DNA from: Agrypnia vestita
Taxonomy: Eukaryota > Arthropoda > Insecta > Trichoptera > Phryganeidae
Assembly (NCBI GenBank): GCA_016648135.1
Contig: JADDOH010000477.1
Coordinates: forward strand, 124,001-188,000
Length of the DNA: 64,000 nucleotides
Direction of reading: 5' to 3'
The notes beneath the pieces are model-generated. The model was not told the origin of the DNA. It was given only the letters and a program-made list of their open reading frames with translations, and made no database searches. How positions within the stretch are numbered: the stretch's first letter is position 1; each line of letters opens with the position of its first letter. Below, in pieces: positions 12,912 to 24,391 of this stretch. Made by a program: the position numbers and the translations under genes.

Positions 12912-13209
12912 CGGCCCGTGTGCTCGACGCCGAATTTAATTATTCATTTCTATTTATTTATTTAATTGATGATTCATTAATACATTAGGTGTTTATTTGT
13001 CTATTCATATGCCGCGTCCCAGTTATATATAGTCAGGCGGCGTTTCGATAGCATCATCATCGGCCCGTGTGCTCGACGCCGAACTTAATTATTCATTTCT
13101 ATTTATTTATTTAATTGATGATTCATTAATTAATTAGGTATTTATTTGTCTATTCATATGCCGCGTCCCAGTTATATATAGTCAGGCGGCGTTTCGATAG
13201 TATCATCAA
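12912..13209 (+). repeat. 149-bp direct duplication
   Basis: CGGCCCGTGTGCTCGACGCC starts at 12912 and again at 13061. The following roughly 149 bp, including TTTATTTATTTAATTGATG and GCCGCGTCCCAGTTATATA, are nearly identical between the two. It leads directly into the ATC-rich array, whose first units are contained in its right part. Confidence 0.9.
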
Positions 13210-14185
13210 CATCATCATCATTAGCAGTATCCCAGTTATATATCGTCAGGAGACGTTCCAATAGTATCATCATCATCATCATCATTAGCGGTGTCCCAGT
13301 CATATATAGTCAGGAGGCGTTCCGATAGTATCATCACCATCATTAGCAGTGTCCCAGTTGTATATCGTCAGGAGACGTTTCAATAGTATCATCATCATCA
13401 TCTTCATTAGCGGTGTTCCAGTCACATATCGTCAGGAGGTGTTTCAATAGTATCATCATCATCATCTTCATTAGCGGTGTTCCAGTCATATATAGTCAGG
13501 AGGCGTTCCGATAGTATCATCATCATCATTAGCGGTGTTTCAGATATATATCGTCGGGAGGCGTTGCGATAGTATCATCATCATCATCGTCATCACTAGC
13601 GGTGGTTCAGCTTTATATCGTCAGGAGGCGTTTCGATAGTATCATCAACATCATCATCATTAGCAGTGTCCCAGTTATATATTGTCAGGAGACGTTTCAA
13701 TAGCATCATCATCATCACCATCATTAGCAGCGTCCCAGTTGTATGTAGTCAGGAGGCGTTTCGATAGTATCATCATCAACATCATCGTTAGCAGCGTCCC
13801 AGTTGTATATAGTCAGGAGGCGTTGCGATAGTATCTTCATCAACATCATCGTTAGCAGTGTCCCAGTTACATATAGTCAGGAGGTGTTTCGATAGTATCA
13901 TCATCATCATCATCACTAGCGGTGGTTCAGCTATATATCGTCAGGAGGCGTTTCGATAGCATCATCAACGTCATCATTAGCGGTGTCCCAGTTGTATATC
14001 GTCAGGAAACGTTACGATAGTATCATCATCATCATCATCATCATTAGCGGCGGTTCAGCTAAATGTCATCAGGTGACGTTTCGATAGTGACATCATCATC
14101 TTCATCAGTGATGGCAGGGTTCCAGTTACACATCAGTCGGAGATAATTAGGCAGATCCCATCATCATCGATGGCAGGATTCTAGC
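13015..14185 (+). repeat. ATC-rich satellite, roughly 16-18 units of 55-80 bp
   Basis: Each unit reads approximately GTCCCAGTTATATATAGTC, then AGGAGGCGTTTCGATAGTATC and then a variable (ATC)n run ending in ATTAGCAGT or ATTAGCGGT. Unit length varies mainly through the ATC run. Fixed and variable parts alternate, but the variable part is only a microsatellite. Units become more diverged toward 14100-14185. No coding frame crosses it. Confidence 0.9.
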
Positions 14186-15777
14186 TGTACACCATTTGGA
14201 GAAAATACACCGACATCCCTGGCCAGGGGCTAGGCATATCCCTACTGTCCAGATCCACCTTTCCATCTACTAATACGAGGGGTCATGGCCTCGTGAAACC
14301 ACATGGCAACCAACCATTACAAGTATTTATTTATGTATTGTATATGTAAGTATATGTATGTATATTATATTTTATTAGTATGTATCTATTCGTACGTAGT
14401 GTATGAGGGGGCTCTTCACGGGTGGCACAACACCCGTGCGGATGTCTTCCCTCGTCTGGAATGGATTGAACGTATTGATGCATATCAGATTATAATAAGT
14501 ACTACCTGGGAGGGTGGTTGCAGTCACTGTAGTGTCGCGAATGGCCAATGGGCTGCAGTTGCTCACAGGCGAGGGTTGGGGAGCCTAGGAAACTCCCCTT
14601 CCCCACTCGCATATTTTTGACTTGACAGGTGGCCCGGGACCATCTTTACAGTAGCTTCAGTATATATACCGTAGTTTAACTTAGTTTAACCTGGAGGAGT
14701 TGGAATTCGGGGGGCAAACTGGCTCTGAGCCCGGACGCCAGACACTGACGCGAGGGATGGTGCGGTACTTTGCACAGAAGAGGCCCAACATGAAAAGGCG
14801 CATCCAGGCTCAGGTCAACGTATCCGGAACTCGTGTCGGGAGAAGGAAGATGGGATCAGTCACCGATGAGCCTTTGGGTACGGAGGGGCCGAATTTAAAG
14901 CAACCACATTTTCCGCGTACACATACATTTACACATACCTTCTACAAACCCCTTATCCATTAGAACCCAACGTACCACTAGAATGAGACATAGGGCCAGA
15001 TACAGGTGACGGAACTTAGGCCGGCTAGTAAATAAACGTAACAATGTAATTGATATAAAGATAATGCAGAGTAAATATAAAAGATCGTAAGGAATAAGCA
15101 CAGCGAGATAACGGCGGAAGATAAAATTATTAATCAGCGAGGGCGTCGAAGACGGAATCATCCATAGGAGCGGCTACGAAGGACTCGAGGGCTTTCAGGG
15201 GATCTATGTACTCTATATGTGCATGCGCATGTGATAACGGCACGTCACTAACCTTTCCAGTGGATGGCGGTCGATCCCATACAGGTAGGACAATGGGGGA
15301 TCGAGCGGAGAGGGCATGGAAGCAGAGGATCGCGCACTCTGGAAGCGCAGCTACACCAGATGCAGTGGTTTCAGTCCGTAGGAATGATAGGTAAATAATA
15401 TAGGGCCACGGAACATAGTATGTTTAGCAATTGCACCGTAGGGCTTAATTGACGTGCTAGGTAGTTTGGTTTGCGTTTTCCATGAACATTCACGAACTTC
15501 ATACCCCAGTATTTAATTTAAGTTTAGCTTGCGTTAGGGTTACCACAAAACCAATTCATCCCCTATAGTTCGAAACAAAAAATTACACAACGTGAACTGG
15601 GGAGGTCTTGAATAAAGCGAGGGTGCTTGGAAATACTACGTTAAAAACCGTAGAGCCTTCACCCGACGTAGATAGATAGCTTGTTTGCCTCTAACAAGGC
15701 GTAAACTCAGTTAGGAGTAGGATCGAGCTGAAGGGCGAAGAAGAGGAGACATCACAACATCCCTTTGTGTATCGTAG
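14186..15777 (+). other. Gene-free, GC-richer right part of the composite block
   Basis: Several short frames exist (14303-14620 of 105 codons, 14700-14963 of 87 codons, 15206-15394 of 62 codons), but none shows a domain I recognise. The 14700 frame is basic and could be a decayed nucleic-acid-binding segment, which is speculative. An AAGAAGAGGAGAC phrase and an AATAAA immediately precede the A run. Confidence 0.4.
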
Positions 15778-15796
15778 CAAATAAAAAAAAAAAAAA
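15776..15796 (+). other. Poly(A) run with AATAAA, probable retrotransposition 3' end
   Basis: GTAGCAAATAAA runs directly into 15 consecutive A. Such a tail on the + strand is typical of target-primed reverse transcription. I could not find a convincing target-site duplication at the other side because the left boundary is unclear. Confidence 0.5.
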
Positions 15797-15799
15797 ATA

Positions 15800-16650
15800 C
15801 TACTTAAAAAAAATTAACTGTTTAAAAAACGTGAAATTTTATTTATTATCAAACGGCCCCCATTTTATGAAAACATTTTTTTTTCTTCTCCGAGGTAGGA
15901 GCGATAGTGACATCTATACTGATTAAGAATTCGTTATATTTTATTGTTACAAATATCCAGAACAGTTGGAACCATGCTCGCCAGGTCATTTTTTGAACCC
16001 CCCAATTTACTAGCCGATAACTTGGATTTCCGATTTTTTAAAACTTTTTATGTTTTCTTAAAATATAAATATATAAATAATAAATAGATACTAATAATAT
16101 TCTTTGTTTCCTTTTTACATAGTTCGAAAAAGTGCCCCAAATTCGTGCCTCTAGACATATACATAATTTATTTTTTAAATTGTTACCGTTGATTGTTTAT
16201 GTTTTTTTAAATTAATTTTTTGCTTGACTTTTATAGCTTTGATAATCATAGTTTTTTATTTATGTTGTCTTTAACATACTAATGTTTATTCTATTTTTAT
16301 AAGTAATTTTTCACAAAGTTTTTTTATCATTTTTTTTTAGTTTTAATTTATATGTTTTTAAGCGTACTTTTAAACAAGTGTTTTTATCAATAATCTTTTA
16401 TCAATACTCATTGTTTATATATATATTTTAAAAAGTTTTTATGGTTGTGCATTTTTAACATATTTATGCTTTTCGGTTAAAGTTTTAACAATATTTTTGT
16501 GAATCATTTTAAAACGTGTTTTTTATCACTATAATTTATTACAAAAAGTTTAATGTTATATAGCTATGTATAAAATACATTTACTATATAAAATACTGAA
16601 AAAACTTATAGCGTTTTATAATAATGATGAATAAATAAATAAGATAAAAA
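15800..16650. other. AT-rich stretch without recognisable gene
   Basis: Very T-rich sequence with repeated TTTTTATCA and AGTTTTTAT words. No coding, RNA or shared repeat signal was identified. Confidence 0.55.
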
Positions 16651-16654
16651 TGAA

Positions 16655-17425
16655 TACTGCAAAAATCAAATGCCGAATTTTTATCCTCATGTAAAATATG
16701 TTCTTTAGTCATGATCTCAACCTCAGATTACGAATGCGAATAGTCAGATTTAACGTATTCATTATAACGATATTATTTTATGGAATGGAAGCACGGACGC
16801 TTACCGAAGGATGGATAAACCGACTTGAAGCATTCGAGATGTTGGTCCGCAGAAGAATACTCAAAATGTACTGGGTGGACAGAATTCGAGAGAAAACGTT
16901 ATGATTCAAATGAATAAAGAGAAATAAGTAATTAGACCAATATAAATCCGAAAACTTCAATATTTCGGACATGTGATGAAACATCCGGAGAAGTACAAGA
17001 TCAAATTTCAAGAAATATAATTGATGTTCTGAACTTGCTAGAGAATTATGCCCTGTTTGTACCAAATAATTATTTGCGAAATTGAGGTCACGTGCAATTT
17101 CATGTCCCAAAATTCAGAACGGATGTAATAAATAAGCATACCATAACGTGTAGTGTGCAACTCCTAAATGAACTGAGCGATCATATCAATGTATTTAATG
17201 GCTAGATGGCATTGAAAGCATCAAGCAGAGGATCGCCTCCATATAGGTACTCACTCCAAGTTATAACTTGCATAGTAAATGGAGCAATCTATTATGCAAA
17301 AAAATCACCTCATTACGCAAGGAAAGATCACCGAAAGCCGGGGGCCTGGAAGAAAGAGAATACGAGAAGAGAAAGAAGTAGAATACAGTCTACCATAGAG
17401 CTATTTGGGGATGTCATTTAACGGA
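16655..17425 (+). pseudogene. RTE-like LINE fragment, C-terminal coding remnant
   Basis: The translation SHDLNLRLRMRIVR, then LFYGMEARTLTE, RLEAFEMLV and RRILKMYWVDRI is the region just after the reverse-transcriptase domain of RTE-type endonuclease/reverse-transcriptase proteins. The downstream part (about 17285-17420) still reads as the GKITESRGPGRKR-like basic C-terminus. Stops and frameshifts break it, and material between 16920 and 17280 is scrambled. A better preserved copy of the same segment is at 25451-25940. It is 5'-truncated and dead. Confidence 0.75.
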
Positions 17426-17938
17426 TAGGGCACAATGATGGTAAGAAAAAGTTCTTCCGTAATCTAAAATATACTCTTCTTTACTTTCTGTATTGCTCTT
17501 CCATCAACATAGAGGTAAATAAGCAAGGTCCCTACATCAAAATTCATTTGTCATGACGAGAAGTACTCCTGTACGCGACGCGATTCGCCGCGTACGTGGG
17601 GGATGGCGGGAATATTTGGCGGGAAATGGGATAAGGAATAACGAGACGAGAAATGGACTGTATTGGTCGAAAAAGGGAGGGACGTTTCGACTCATCTTTA
17701 TCTGTCGGAACCCTTTCAGATGTCACCTCACCAAACACTTAATTCACTCGGTTGGCAAAACGCGTTAAATCCCGTTGTCCGACGGTGACGAGACGAAAGA
17801 ATGTTTATAGGATGCACAATTAAACACAAAACGAACATTTACAGGATTGGAGGCGAGAAAACCTGTCCTATGACGCTTTAACAAAATAGCAAAATTTGTC
17901 GAAACGAAAGGTAAACTGGTACTATGGAAGTAAGGATA
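17426..17938. other. Gene-free; GC-richer patch at 17535-17800
   Basis: Overlapping open frames of 64 and 71 codons on opposite strands occupy the GC-richer patch and have no recognisable domain. The patch has many CpG words and no copy elsewhere in the window. Confidence 0.4.
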
Positions 17939-17939
17939 A

Positions 17940-18190
17940 ATTTCAATAGAGACAAATCAGTGATGCCACATAAAAAAAAAAAATGATGATAATGAGACGG
18001 GGCAAAGTCCGGCGAATACGGTGGGTGGGGGATCGTTTTCCGTTTAAACTGCTCCAGTCTTTTTAACGTTCGTGGGCGAGCATCATCCTGATGGTTGGTC
18101 TCGAAACAAAACATGGTCGTTTTTCATCTAGCGCTGACTTAAGCCGCTCAAGCAGCCAACAGTAGTCCTCCTTTGTTATCGTTTAATTCG
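17940..18190 (-). pseudogene. Old mariner transposase relic (DD34D type)
   Basis: On the minus strand the translation contains ITKEDYCWLLERLKSAL (matching the mariner TADxYCxQLxRL segment), then after a frameshift HQDDARPRT (mariner HHDNARPHT) and HPPYSPDFAPSHYH, which is the YSPDLAPSDYH box holding the third catalytic aspartate, here changed to H. A poly(A) run in the middle and frameshifts show decay. It is far more degraded than, and different from, the three copies at 26035, 32410 and 38844. Terminal repeats were not found. Confidence 0.8.
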
Positions 18191-18626
18191 GGTTTAGTTT
18201 GAAACTAAACCTTTAATATCCTACCACACAGATAATAAATAACACATTACGTGGGTGAAGACATTTTTTAGCCGGGGGTTTTGGTGTTTCTCCTTTCTCT
18301 ACCTCTACCTTTCTCGGTGCTTGAAATTGTCATCGAGAACCCATTTCTCGTCATCAGTCGATATTCGGTCCGAAGAAGGTTCATTCCTGAGACATAAAAG
18401 TAAAGAAAAGCACACATCCATTCTCTGCAGGCGATTAGACTTAAGCTTGTGAGACCGTTGATCCAATTAGCCTAAATATTTGAATGGTCAAATCAAAGTT
18501 TTTCTGCAAGTTGCTCAAATGTAACGATGGGATTTCGTTTCACTAGGGTTTGCAGGGAAAAATCCTATTTTAAGTTATAAAAATAGTGTCATGTCATACG
18601 TATAATGTCATCCCTGCCCAGGATAC
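18191..18626. other. No recognisable feature
   Basis: A 65-codon frame at 18255-18452 has no domain. I see no RNA gene or shared repeat. Confidence 0.45.
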
Positions 18627-18750
18627 GTTTTATGATAATAATAGTAATAATAATAATATATTTATTCCGGCGTAACCAGGTTGTAAGTGCAAGACTTGGT
18701 CCGCCATATAAATAACAATATTATAGAGTCCCAGATTAAGTGATAGTGAA
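18627..18750 (-). mobile_element. LINE 3' tail, minus strand
   Basis: A TAATAATAATAATATATTTATT run is followed by CCGGCGTAACCAGGTTGTAAG. An (ATT)n tail next to a GC-containing phrase in this orientation is typical of LINE 3' ends; no coding part remains. Confidence 0.35.
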
Positions 18751-19078
18751 GCAAAAAAGAAAAAAGGAATATATAAATAAAAATGGTCACTTGAACATTT
18801 TTGACTCATTATCAAGTCCATCTGTCTGTCTATCCCTGTAACTTCGTGTTACGTCAGTAACTTCTTTATAGTAATTTTTTTTTTAGAATTTTTTTTTCAA
18901 AAATTTTTTAAGATAATTTTTTTCCTGAAATTTTTTTTCGAATTTTTAAAAATAAAATAAATAAATACTTATTCCTCAAGAACTGACATATAAAATAAAC
19001 GTCATTTTTGACGAGTTCACCTAGTAATAACATAAAATTCTAAAATAATAAGCCAAAAATGCTTTCTTCCCATTTTAA
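18751..19078. other. AT-rich stretch without recognisable gene
   Basis: Homopolymer-rich sequence with runs of T and A. Nothing recognised. Confidence 0.5.
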
Positions 19079-20045
19079 TTGGGAACTAACTAACTAACTA
19101 ACTAACCATCACGCCGTTTCCCTGCAGGGGTAGGCAGAGAGGATTGAACGCCACACTCTTCTATCCTGGCACACCACTTTTGCTTCGGCCACATTCATAC
19201 ATCTTCTCATACACGTTCTACGATTGTTGCGGCTTTTAACAGGGCCATCCTCAAATACTTGTAGTACCTGATCGTGCCAGGTCTTTCGCGGACGCCCTCT
19301 ATTCCTGTTGCCTTCAACATTCGCCTCATATATTTTCTTAACCATCCTTTCCTCGTTCATACGTTCCACATGACCAAACCATCTCAGCACTCCTTTCTTT
19401 ATTCTATTACCACACTACAGCCAGCATTGCATTCACTTCTAATTTGTTCATTCCTCACTCTATCGACCAAAGATTTTCCACACAAGCGTCTTAGTGACCG
19501 CATTTCAACCGCATTCAGTCTACTTTCATTCCTCTTTTGCCAATTCCAGGCTTCACTTCCATACATAAGGGTTGGCACTAGAACGCCATTATGTACCGCT
19601 AGTCTTGCTTCTTTTGACAGATTCTTATTGGCCATAATTGCATTTAGTGCACCATTAACTTTGTTTCCCGCAGTTACTCTCCTTTCGATATCATTCTCAG
19701 CCTTGCCGTCTCTACTAAACATACTTCCCAAATACACAAACTCGTTCACTTGTTCTAAGCATTCGTTGTTTATAATTACATCACACTTAGTCACTCTTTC
19801 GTCTCTCTCGAATACCATCACTTTCGATTTGCTGACATTCATCAAAAGTTCACTCTGCATGCATACATCGGACATCCTGGATACCAAGCACTGCAGATCA
19901 GCTTCACTGTTAGCCACTAATACTGCATCGTCTGCGTATAGCAGACAGGATATGGTGAGTCCGTCCATTTTCGCTCCAACTTCTAGTTCCTTCAGTTCTT
20001 TCATACAATTATCCATACACAGGTTGAATTGGGAAAATATTCGTA
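19079..20045 (-). pseudogene. Non-LTR retrotransposon reverse transcriptase, 3' part, broken
   Basis: On the minus strand the first open part (about 20045 down to 19400) encodes the end of a reverse-transcriptase domain with the catalytic box YADD at about 19927-19938, then NSEADLQCLVSRM, YLGSMFSRDGKAENDIERR, PTLMYGSEAW and VEMRSLRRLCGKSLVDRVRN. After a stop and frameshift near 19395 it continues (19390-19109) with LRWFGHVERMNEERMVKKIY and NRGRPRKTW, the usual LINE C-terminus. The 3' end is followed by five GTTA/AGTT tandem units (19085-19105), as in RTE-type elements. The 5' end is truncated near 20045. A second copy of the 3' part lies at 62728-63665. Confidence 0.9.
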
Positions 20046-21479
20046 TATTAAAATTAAAATAATCAGCGCCCAGGCGACTTCTGCACAAGTGGAGACAAAA
20101 TGACCATTGCACTACCAACGCATACGAATGAGAAATGAAAATTGATTTAGGTTCTATAATTTGACAAAAATATGCTTCTAACGACTTTATTGGTTAACTA
20201 TTAATCAAATAAAATTCAACTTATGCATTAAAATTTGATTTAAAGAAAATCTTTATAAATAATGAAGTATATATAAATATAAAACAACGCATTGAAATCA
20301 CATTTTACATAAATATTCTTTAATACCCCGAGTAACGTTACCCCGACTTACGTACCTACGGAGATATGCTATTTTCATTTTTCTACCTCCCTCAACCCCT
20401 AAACTCTCAAAATACTTAATCTATGATATAACCGAGATTAAAAATAGTATTGTCATTTTATTCTGTTATCATATATATTTTTCTTTTATTTGAAGCAATT
20501 GAGAGGGAAATACATTTTATCGTTCACGTCATACAAAACCTCTCGGCGGTTGACCTATGTTTATATGTTAAGATTGGGGTTGTTCGTTTTTTTTATTTTT
20601 TATAAGATGTGCTATTATTATATAATTATTAATAATTACTAAAGATATCTTGATGTCTTCTTAGCATGTAGCTATTAAAAAATCTGATATTTTTTTCATC
20701 CAGACTTAAGCAATTTTCGTGTTACGTTATCCTTGTTGGTTACGTCTTTAACGCAATTTAGGGGTACAGCTATAATCTAGTAAAAAAAATGGGGGTGTAT
20801 TTATGTACGCTTGGTAGAAGTTATACTTAACTAAAATAAATACAACATTATATAATAATGACGCCTAAAGTGTTGAGTTGTAAAAATTTACACTGATCAT
20901 TGTCGATTATTTTTATATGTTTCATGAAAAGAATTAAAACTCATGTTAATAAACTCGAATATCTAAAATAATTGCGGTAAACAAAACTTTCTTAAAAAAC
21001 GATCGAGACGTTTGTGAATTCGCATGTGGACAGACTGCTAAAGAGAATTCCATATAACTTCGTTATTGAGACAATTTCCTTTTCAAAAAACGTGTGCATT
21101 TTCAAAAAAAGTACAAGTCTCTATCCACTTTCACGTTTTACCGATTTTCGGCCTTAAACGGTTCCATATTCATATTCAAATTTCTTAACCATACAATTTT
21201 GACAGCCGCATTGAATGTCAAATGAATGAATGTGTTTTTTGTTTTGATAACGAATATCCGATAATCATGTCGTTTTAGCAATAAATAGTTTCTCGAACAA
21301 CGTTCTTAAACGATCGAAACATTCGTAAACTCGCATATATACAGAATCCGACAGCGAACAAGAATCCAATATGGCGTCGTTCTTCTGGTGCGCATTTCGT
21401 AGGTTACTAAAATTTCACTTCAACGACCAACTTCATGTTCTCGCATTAAACCGATAATTTTAGATCGCTTAACATCGGT
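20046..21479. other. AT-rich stretch without recognisable gene
   Basis: Unique-looking AT-rich sequence. CGATCGAAACATTCGTAAACTCGCAT near 21310 repeats CGATCGAGACGTTTGTGAATTCGCAT near 21000 in diverged form (only the first and last words are well kept), a local duplication about 310 bp apart. Confidence 0.45.
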
Positions 21480-21800
21480 ACCTGAATCCGAAATAAAGGC
21501 GGATGTGAAATACGCGGCAGAGAGGCTTCGCTCGGTTGGAAACAGGTTTGCACGGGAGACGGCTGAGAGTATAATCTGAGAAGCGGGAAGATCGGGAATG
21601 CAGAGCCTTAATGACCGTATCTTGTATCGGCGCTATCTCCAGCCGGGCTGCTCTGTCTGGAGCCTGGAGGAGGGTCGACAGCGATCCCGAAGGCAGGGTG
21701 GGCCGAGGGGAGATTTATGGGGCGTGATTGTGTATGAGTCTATTATCCCATGATTCCCGAGACGCGAGGGGCTGAGGGGATCAAACTAATTAAACTAGAA
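21480..21800. other. GC-richer island, apparently single-copy
   Basis: This is among the most GC-rich stretches of the window, with many CpG words and no repeat elsewhere in it. No ORF or RNA gene was recognised. It is a candidate conserved non-coding element. Confidence 0.35.
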
Positions 21801-21934
21801 CATTTAAGGTGGGATATTACAAATTGGCATGCGAAGGGCTACCGGCGCGGCAGCTGGGTACATTATCCGCTGGGAAGATGGGGAACGATGTGTGTGGTGG
21901 TAAAGCAGGAAAACTGAATTTTGGCAAAGTGAGA

Positions 21935-22200
21935 AAAATTCATAATTTTTTCTCATATCTTCTCTTGCATCACATTTTTGTATGTAAAGATATAATATTA
22001 CAATGGATTCATCAGGTTCCACACATTTAAAAAACGTACATTTTATTAAAGTGACAAAAACTAAATTATTTAATTTAATAATAAATTACAAAAAAAAAGT
22101 GTTTTATAAATGAAGAAAATTATTCCGTTTTGTGGGACTTATATGACTGTATGGACTCGTCAGATGACTTTTTTTAAAAATAATATTACAATATAAACGA
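21935..22200 (+). repeat. Dispersed repeat shared with 43050-43300
   Basis: Phrases match in order between the two places: TTTTTCTCATATCTTC and CACATTTTTGTATG, then GATTCATCAGGTTCCA, then GAAGAAAATT and TATGGACT. Divergence is high. This unit abuts the direct repeats that follow, and both relatives lie near copies of the CTAAAGTAGTTA repeat (22250 and 42220), so they may be parts of one element. Confidence 0.45.
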
Positions 22201-22890
22201 TTATCTTAAATTCATTTTAATTATTGTACTGAAAATCATAATTTGAGGCGGTTTACGCCTAAAGTAGTTAAGTAAAACATCTTTTGTACTCGTGAAAGCC
22301 TTCGATTAAGGCAGGATTTTACTTTGAGCGCTCGAAAAAAGGCTTTTTTTACTCCCTTTCTTTTAACTCGAAGCGTCTGCGGTTTGTTGTCTGCCGGAAA
22401 AACTTTGGATCGATTTTTAACCCTTTTCCCGTGATCCAATCGAGTTGAAACTTTGCAAGCAGACTCGTGGCGACGATAAAAATGATCTAACAAATTTTCG
22501 TTTAAAAAAATTAATAATTATAGTACCTATCATTTTTAATTTCTCGAAATTTTAATGGTTTTTTCAAATTGGAATCAATAAAAATGAGTAATGACCCCGA
22601 CGCGTGCAGTAGGCACGAAACCTGATTAAATGAGAAAGGGAATATAATAAAAACTTGGTTTTTATGGGCTAGTTTTTTGGGCCTTATATGTGGGACCAGT
22701 CGGATGTCTTTTATTTTTCAATAATAATATTACAAAGTAAACAATTATCTTAAATTCATTATAATTATTGTAATGAAAACCAGAATTAGACGTGGTTTAC
22801 CCGTAAAGTAGTAAAGTATAACATCTTTTGTGCTCGTGAAAGCCTTCGATTAAGGCAGTATTCTCCTTTGGGCGCTCGAAAAAGGCTATT
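22120..22890 (+). repeat. Direct repeat pair of about 210 bp, 565 bp apart
   Basis: 22120-22330 and 22680-22890 share ATAATATTACAA, AATTATCTTAAATTCATT, AATTATTGTA, TTTACGCCTAAAGTAGT or its variant, AACATCTTTTGT and CTCGTGAAAGCCTTCGATTAA. Spacing and direct orientation are compatible with a short element bounded by terminal direct repeats. A further copy of the last portion is at 42195-42265. The 85-codon minus frame at 22236-22493 is not credible as a gene. Confidence 0.7.
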
Positions 22891-23619
22891 TTTATGAGAT
22901 TATGAACAAAGATATTGATGAAGGATTTATTAAGCTCAATAAATTTACTCAATACTCTAAAAAATTATTATGAAGATTTAATAATTTTTTTAGAGTATGT
23001 GTTTTTGTGTGTTAAAAGTGTATAAAATATTTTCAATCAGTTGCTAGTGATATATGAAATCTAAAAATTTCAAATTTTTCTGTTTTAGATGGCCTATAGA
23101 TATTAGACCTACTGATCGAGGCGTTGTATTCAAATGTTAAAAGTGCATTAAATATATAATTTAATTTTTTAATGTATTTCAAGAGTATACTTATTAAGCC
23201 TAATTAATCCGACATACTTATTAATCATCTCGTAAAAAATCACAAAAATATCAATTTTTTCGAGAGCCCAAAGTAGAAACCTGCCTTAAATATATATCAA
23301 GATAGAAGATATAGCATGAGTTGAATGAATAATTGATAATATTATGTAACCAAATATAATATTTGTATGCATGTACTCTGTGTTGTCCTTTTTATAAATA
23401 ACAGAAAAAATCAAGATCCTTAAGATGTTGGAGATAAATACAATGATTTAAATTCAAAAATATTATGTTTGCATTAAATTCATTCATACATATGCGCTAT
23501 TTTAATTACAACTAATAAATATTATTTTGCTATGAAGTAATTACTATTTTGCTAAAATGAACAAGTAATTTTCTCTTCACCATGAACTATTGTAAATACT
23601 AAAGCAGACGGCGACAAAA
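22891..23619. other. AT-rich stretch without recognisable gene
   Basis: Nothing recognised beyond AT-rich sequence. Confidence 0.5.
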
Positions 23620-23825
23620 GGAACAAAGGCTGTATGGTTGCAAATATGAAAGGCTTTCATACCTCCCTGGAGCCTTCAAAAGAGCTCGGGCCCACAGCGT
23701 AATATTATCATCTCTTCCGGGAAGAGACCCGCCGTAATCGAGGGACACCTGATATGAGGGTCACCTGATCTTGCGTGGGTCCACGGGATATTTTGAGAAG
23801 GCTCGAGGCAAAAGAAAATTAGTGA
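23620..23825. other. GC-richer island, apparently single-copy
   Basis: GC-richer patch with phrases such as GGGAAGAGACCCGCC and CGAGGGACACCTGATATGAG, no ORF and no copy elsewhere in the window. Confidence 0.3.
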
Positions 23826-24389
23826 AGCCTTTTCATTATTAAGAGACAAATATTTTTGACATCCAAATAAACGAAATTTTTTCTGTTAACTCACAACAAG
23901 GATCTGATTACTGATTTATAATTTTTGATTTACTGGAATCTTCAGGACCGATGAGGAATTTATTTATTTATTTATACGGTGTATATGGTGCAAAGCATCA
24001 TTAAAAAATAGTAGAAATAGAAAAATATAACAACAAACTAATAAAAATAACAATCAAAAAGGTAGTACACATGCATGTTTCTTTGGAATGTTATTAATGT
24101 CAAGCATAATCGAGCGGAGTTCCTAACTGGTAATTTAAATATGTGCGATTTGTATGTGCGAGAATTAGGTGAAATATTCTAGCGAGTGATAAATTAAGTA
24201 CTCCTAGCGATAATAAAGTGTTCATTGACGAATGATAAATTACAAAATAGTGTGAATTCAAGAATACTTTATTAATTTAATTCGGTTAAATGACTTAATT
24301 TTTTTATATTTATAGGTACCTACCTATAATATAGAGGTACATTTAGACATATAAAATTTATCCGAATTTTCAACATATGTAGAATAATA
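23826..24389. other. AT-rich; short TTTA tail at 23958-23975
   Basis: A TTTATTTATTTATTTATA run followed by CGGTGTATATGG may be a minus-strand LINE tail. Otherwise nothing was recognised. Confidence 0.35.
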
Positions 24390-24391
24390 TA

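Larger units (their letters stand above)
4850..15796 (+). other. Composite tandem-array block ending in poly(A)
   Basis: From about 4850 the texture changes: CpG-containing words are frequent, and successive unrelated tandem arrays follow one another (annotated separately) until a run of 15 A at 15782-15796. The A run on the + strand suggests that at least the right end was reverse-transcribed. No reverse-transcriptase or gag motif was found in it. Alternatives are a chance junction of several satellites, or a very long 3' untranslated region of a retrotransposon. The left boundary is approximate. Confidence 0.4.

Noticed and set aside
13015..14185. Array with alternating constant and variable parts, CRISPR-like at first sight
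   Set aside because: The variable part is only an (ATC)n microsatellite, unit length is uneven, and the setting is eukaryotic repeat DNA without cas genes.
14700..14963. 87-codon basic open frame
   Set aside because: No domain, no support from a second copy, and its location between satellite arrays makes a host gene unlikely; left as unassigned.
18080..18110. CCTGATGGTTGGTCTCGAAAC, resembling a hammerhead core
   Set aside because: The box reads CTGATGG, not CTGANGA, and the stretch is explained as mariner transposase coding sequence on the minus strand.
19274..20062. 262-codon plus-strand open frame, the second longest in the window
   Set aside because: It is the exact antisense of the reverse-transcriptase remnant, whose YADD and RWFGHVERM motifs are on the minus strand.
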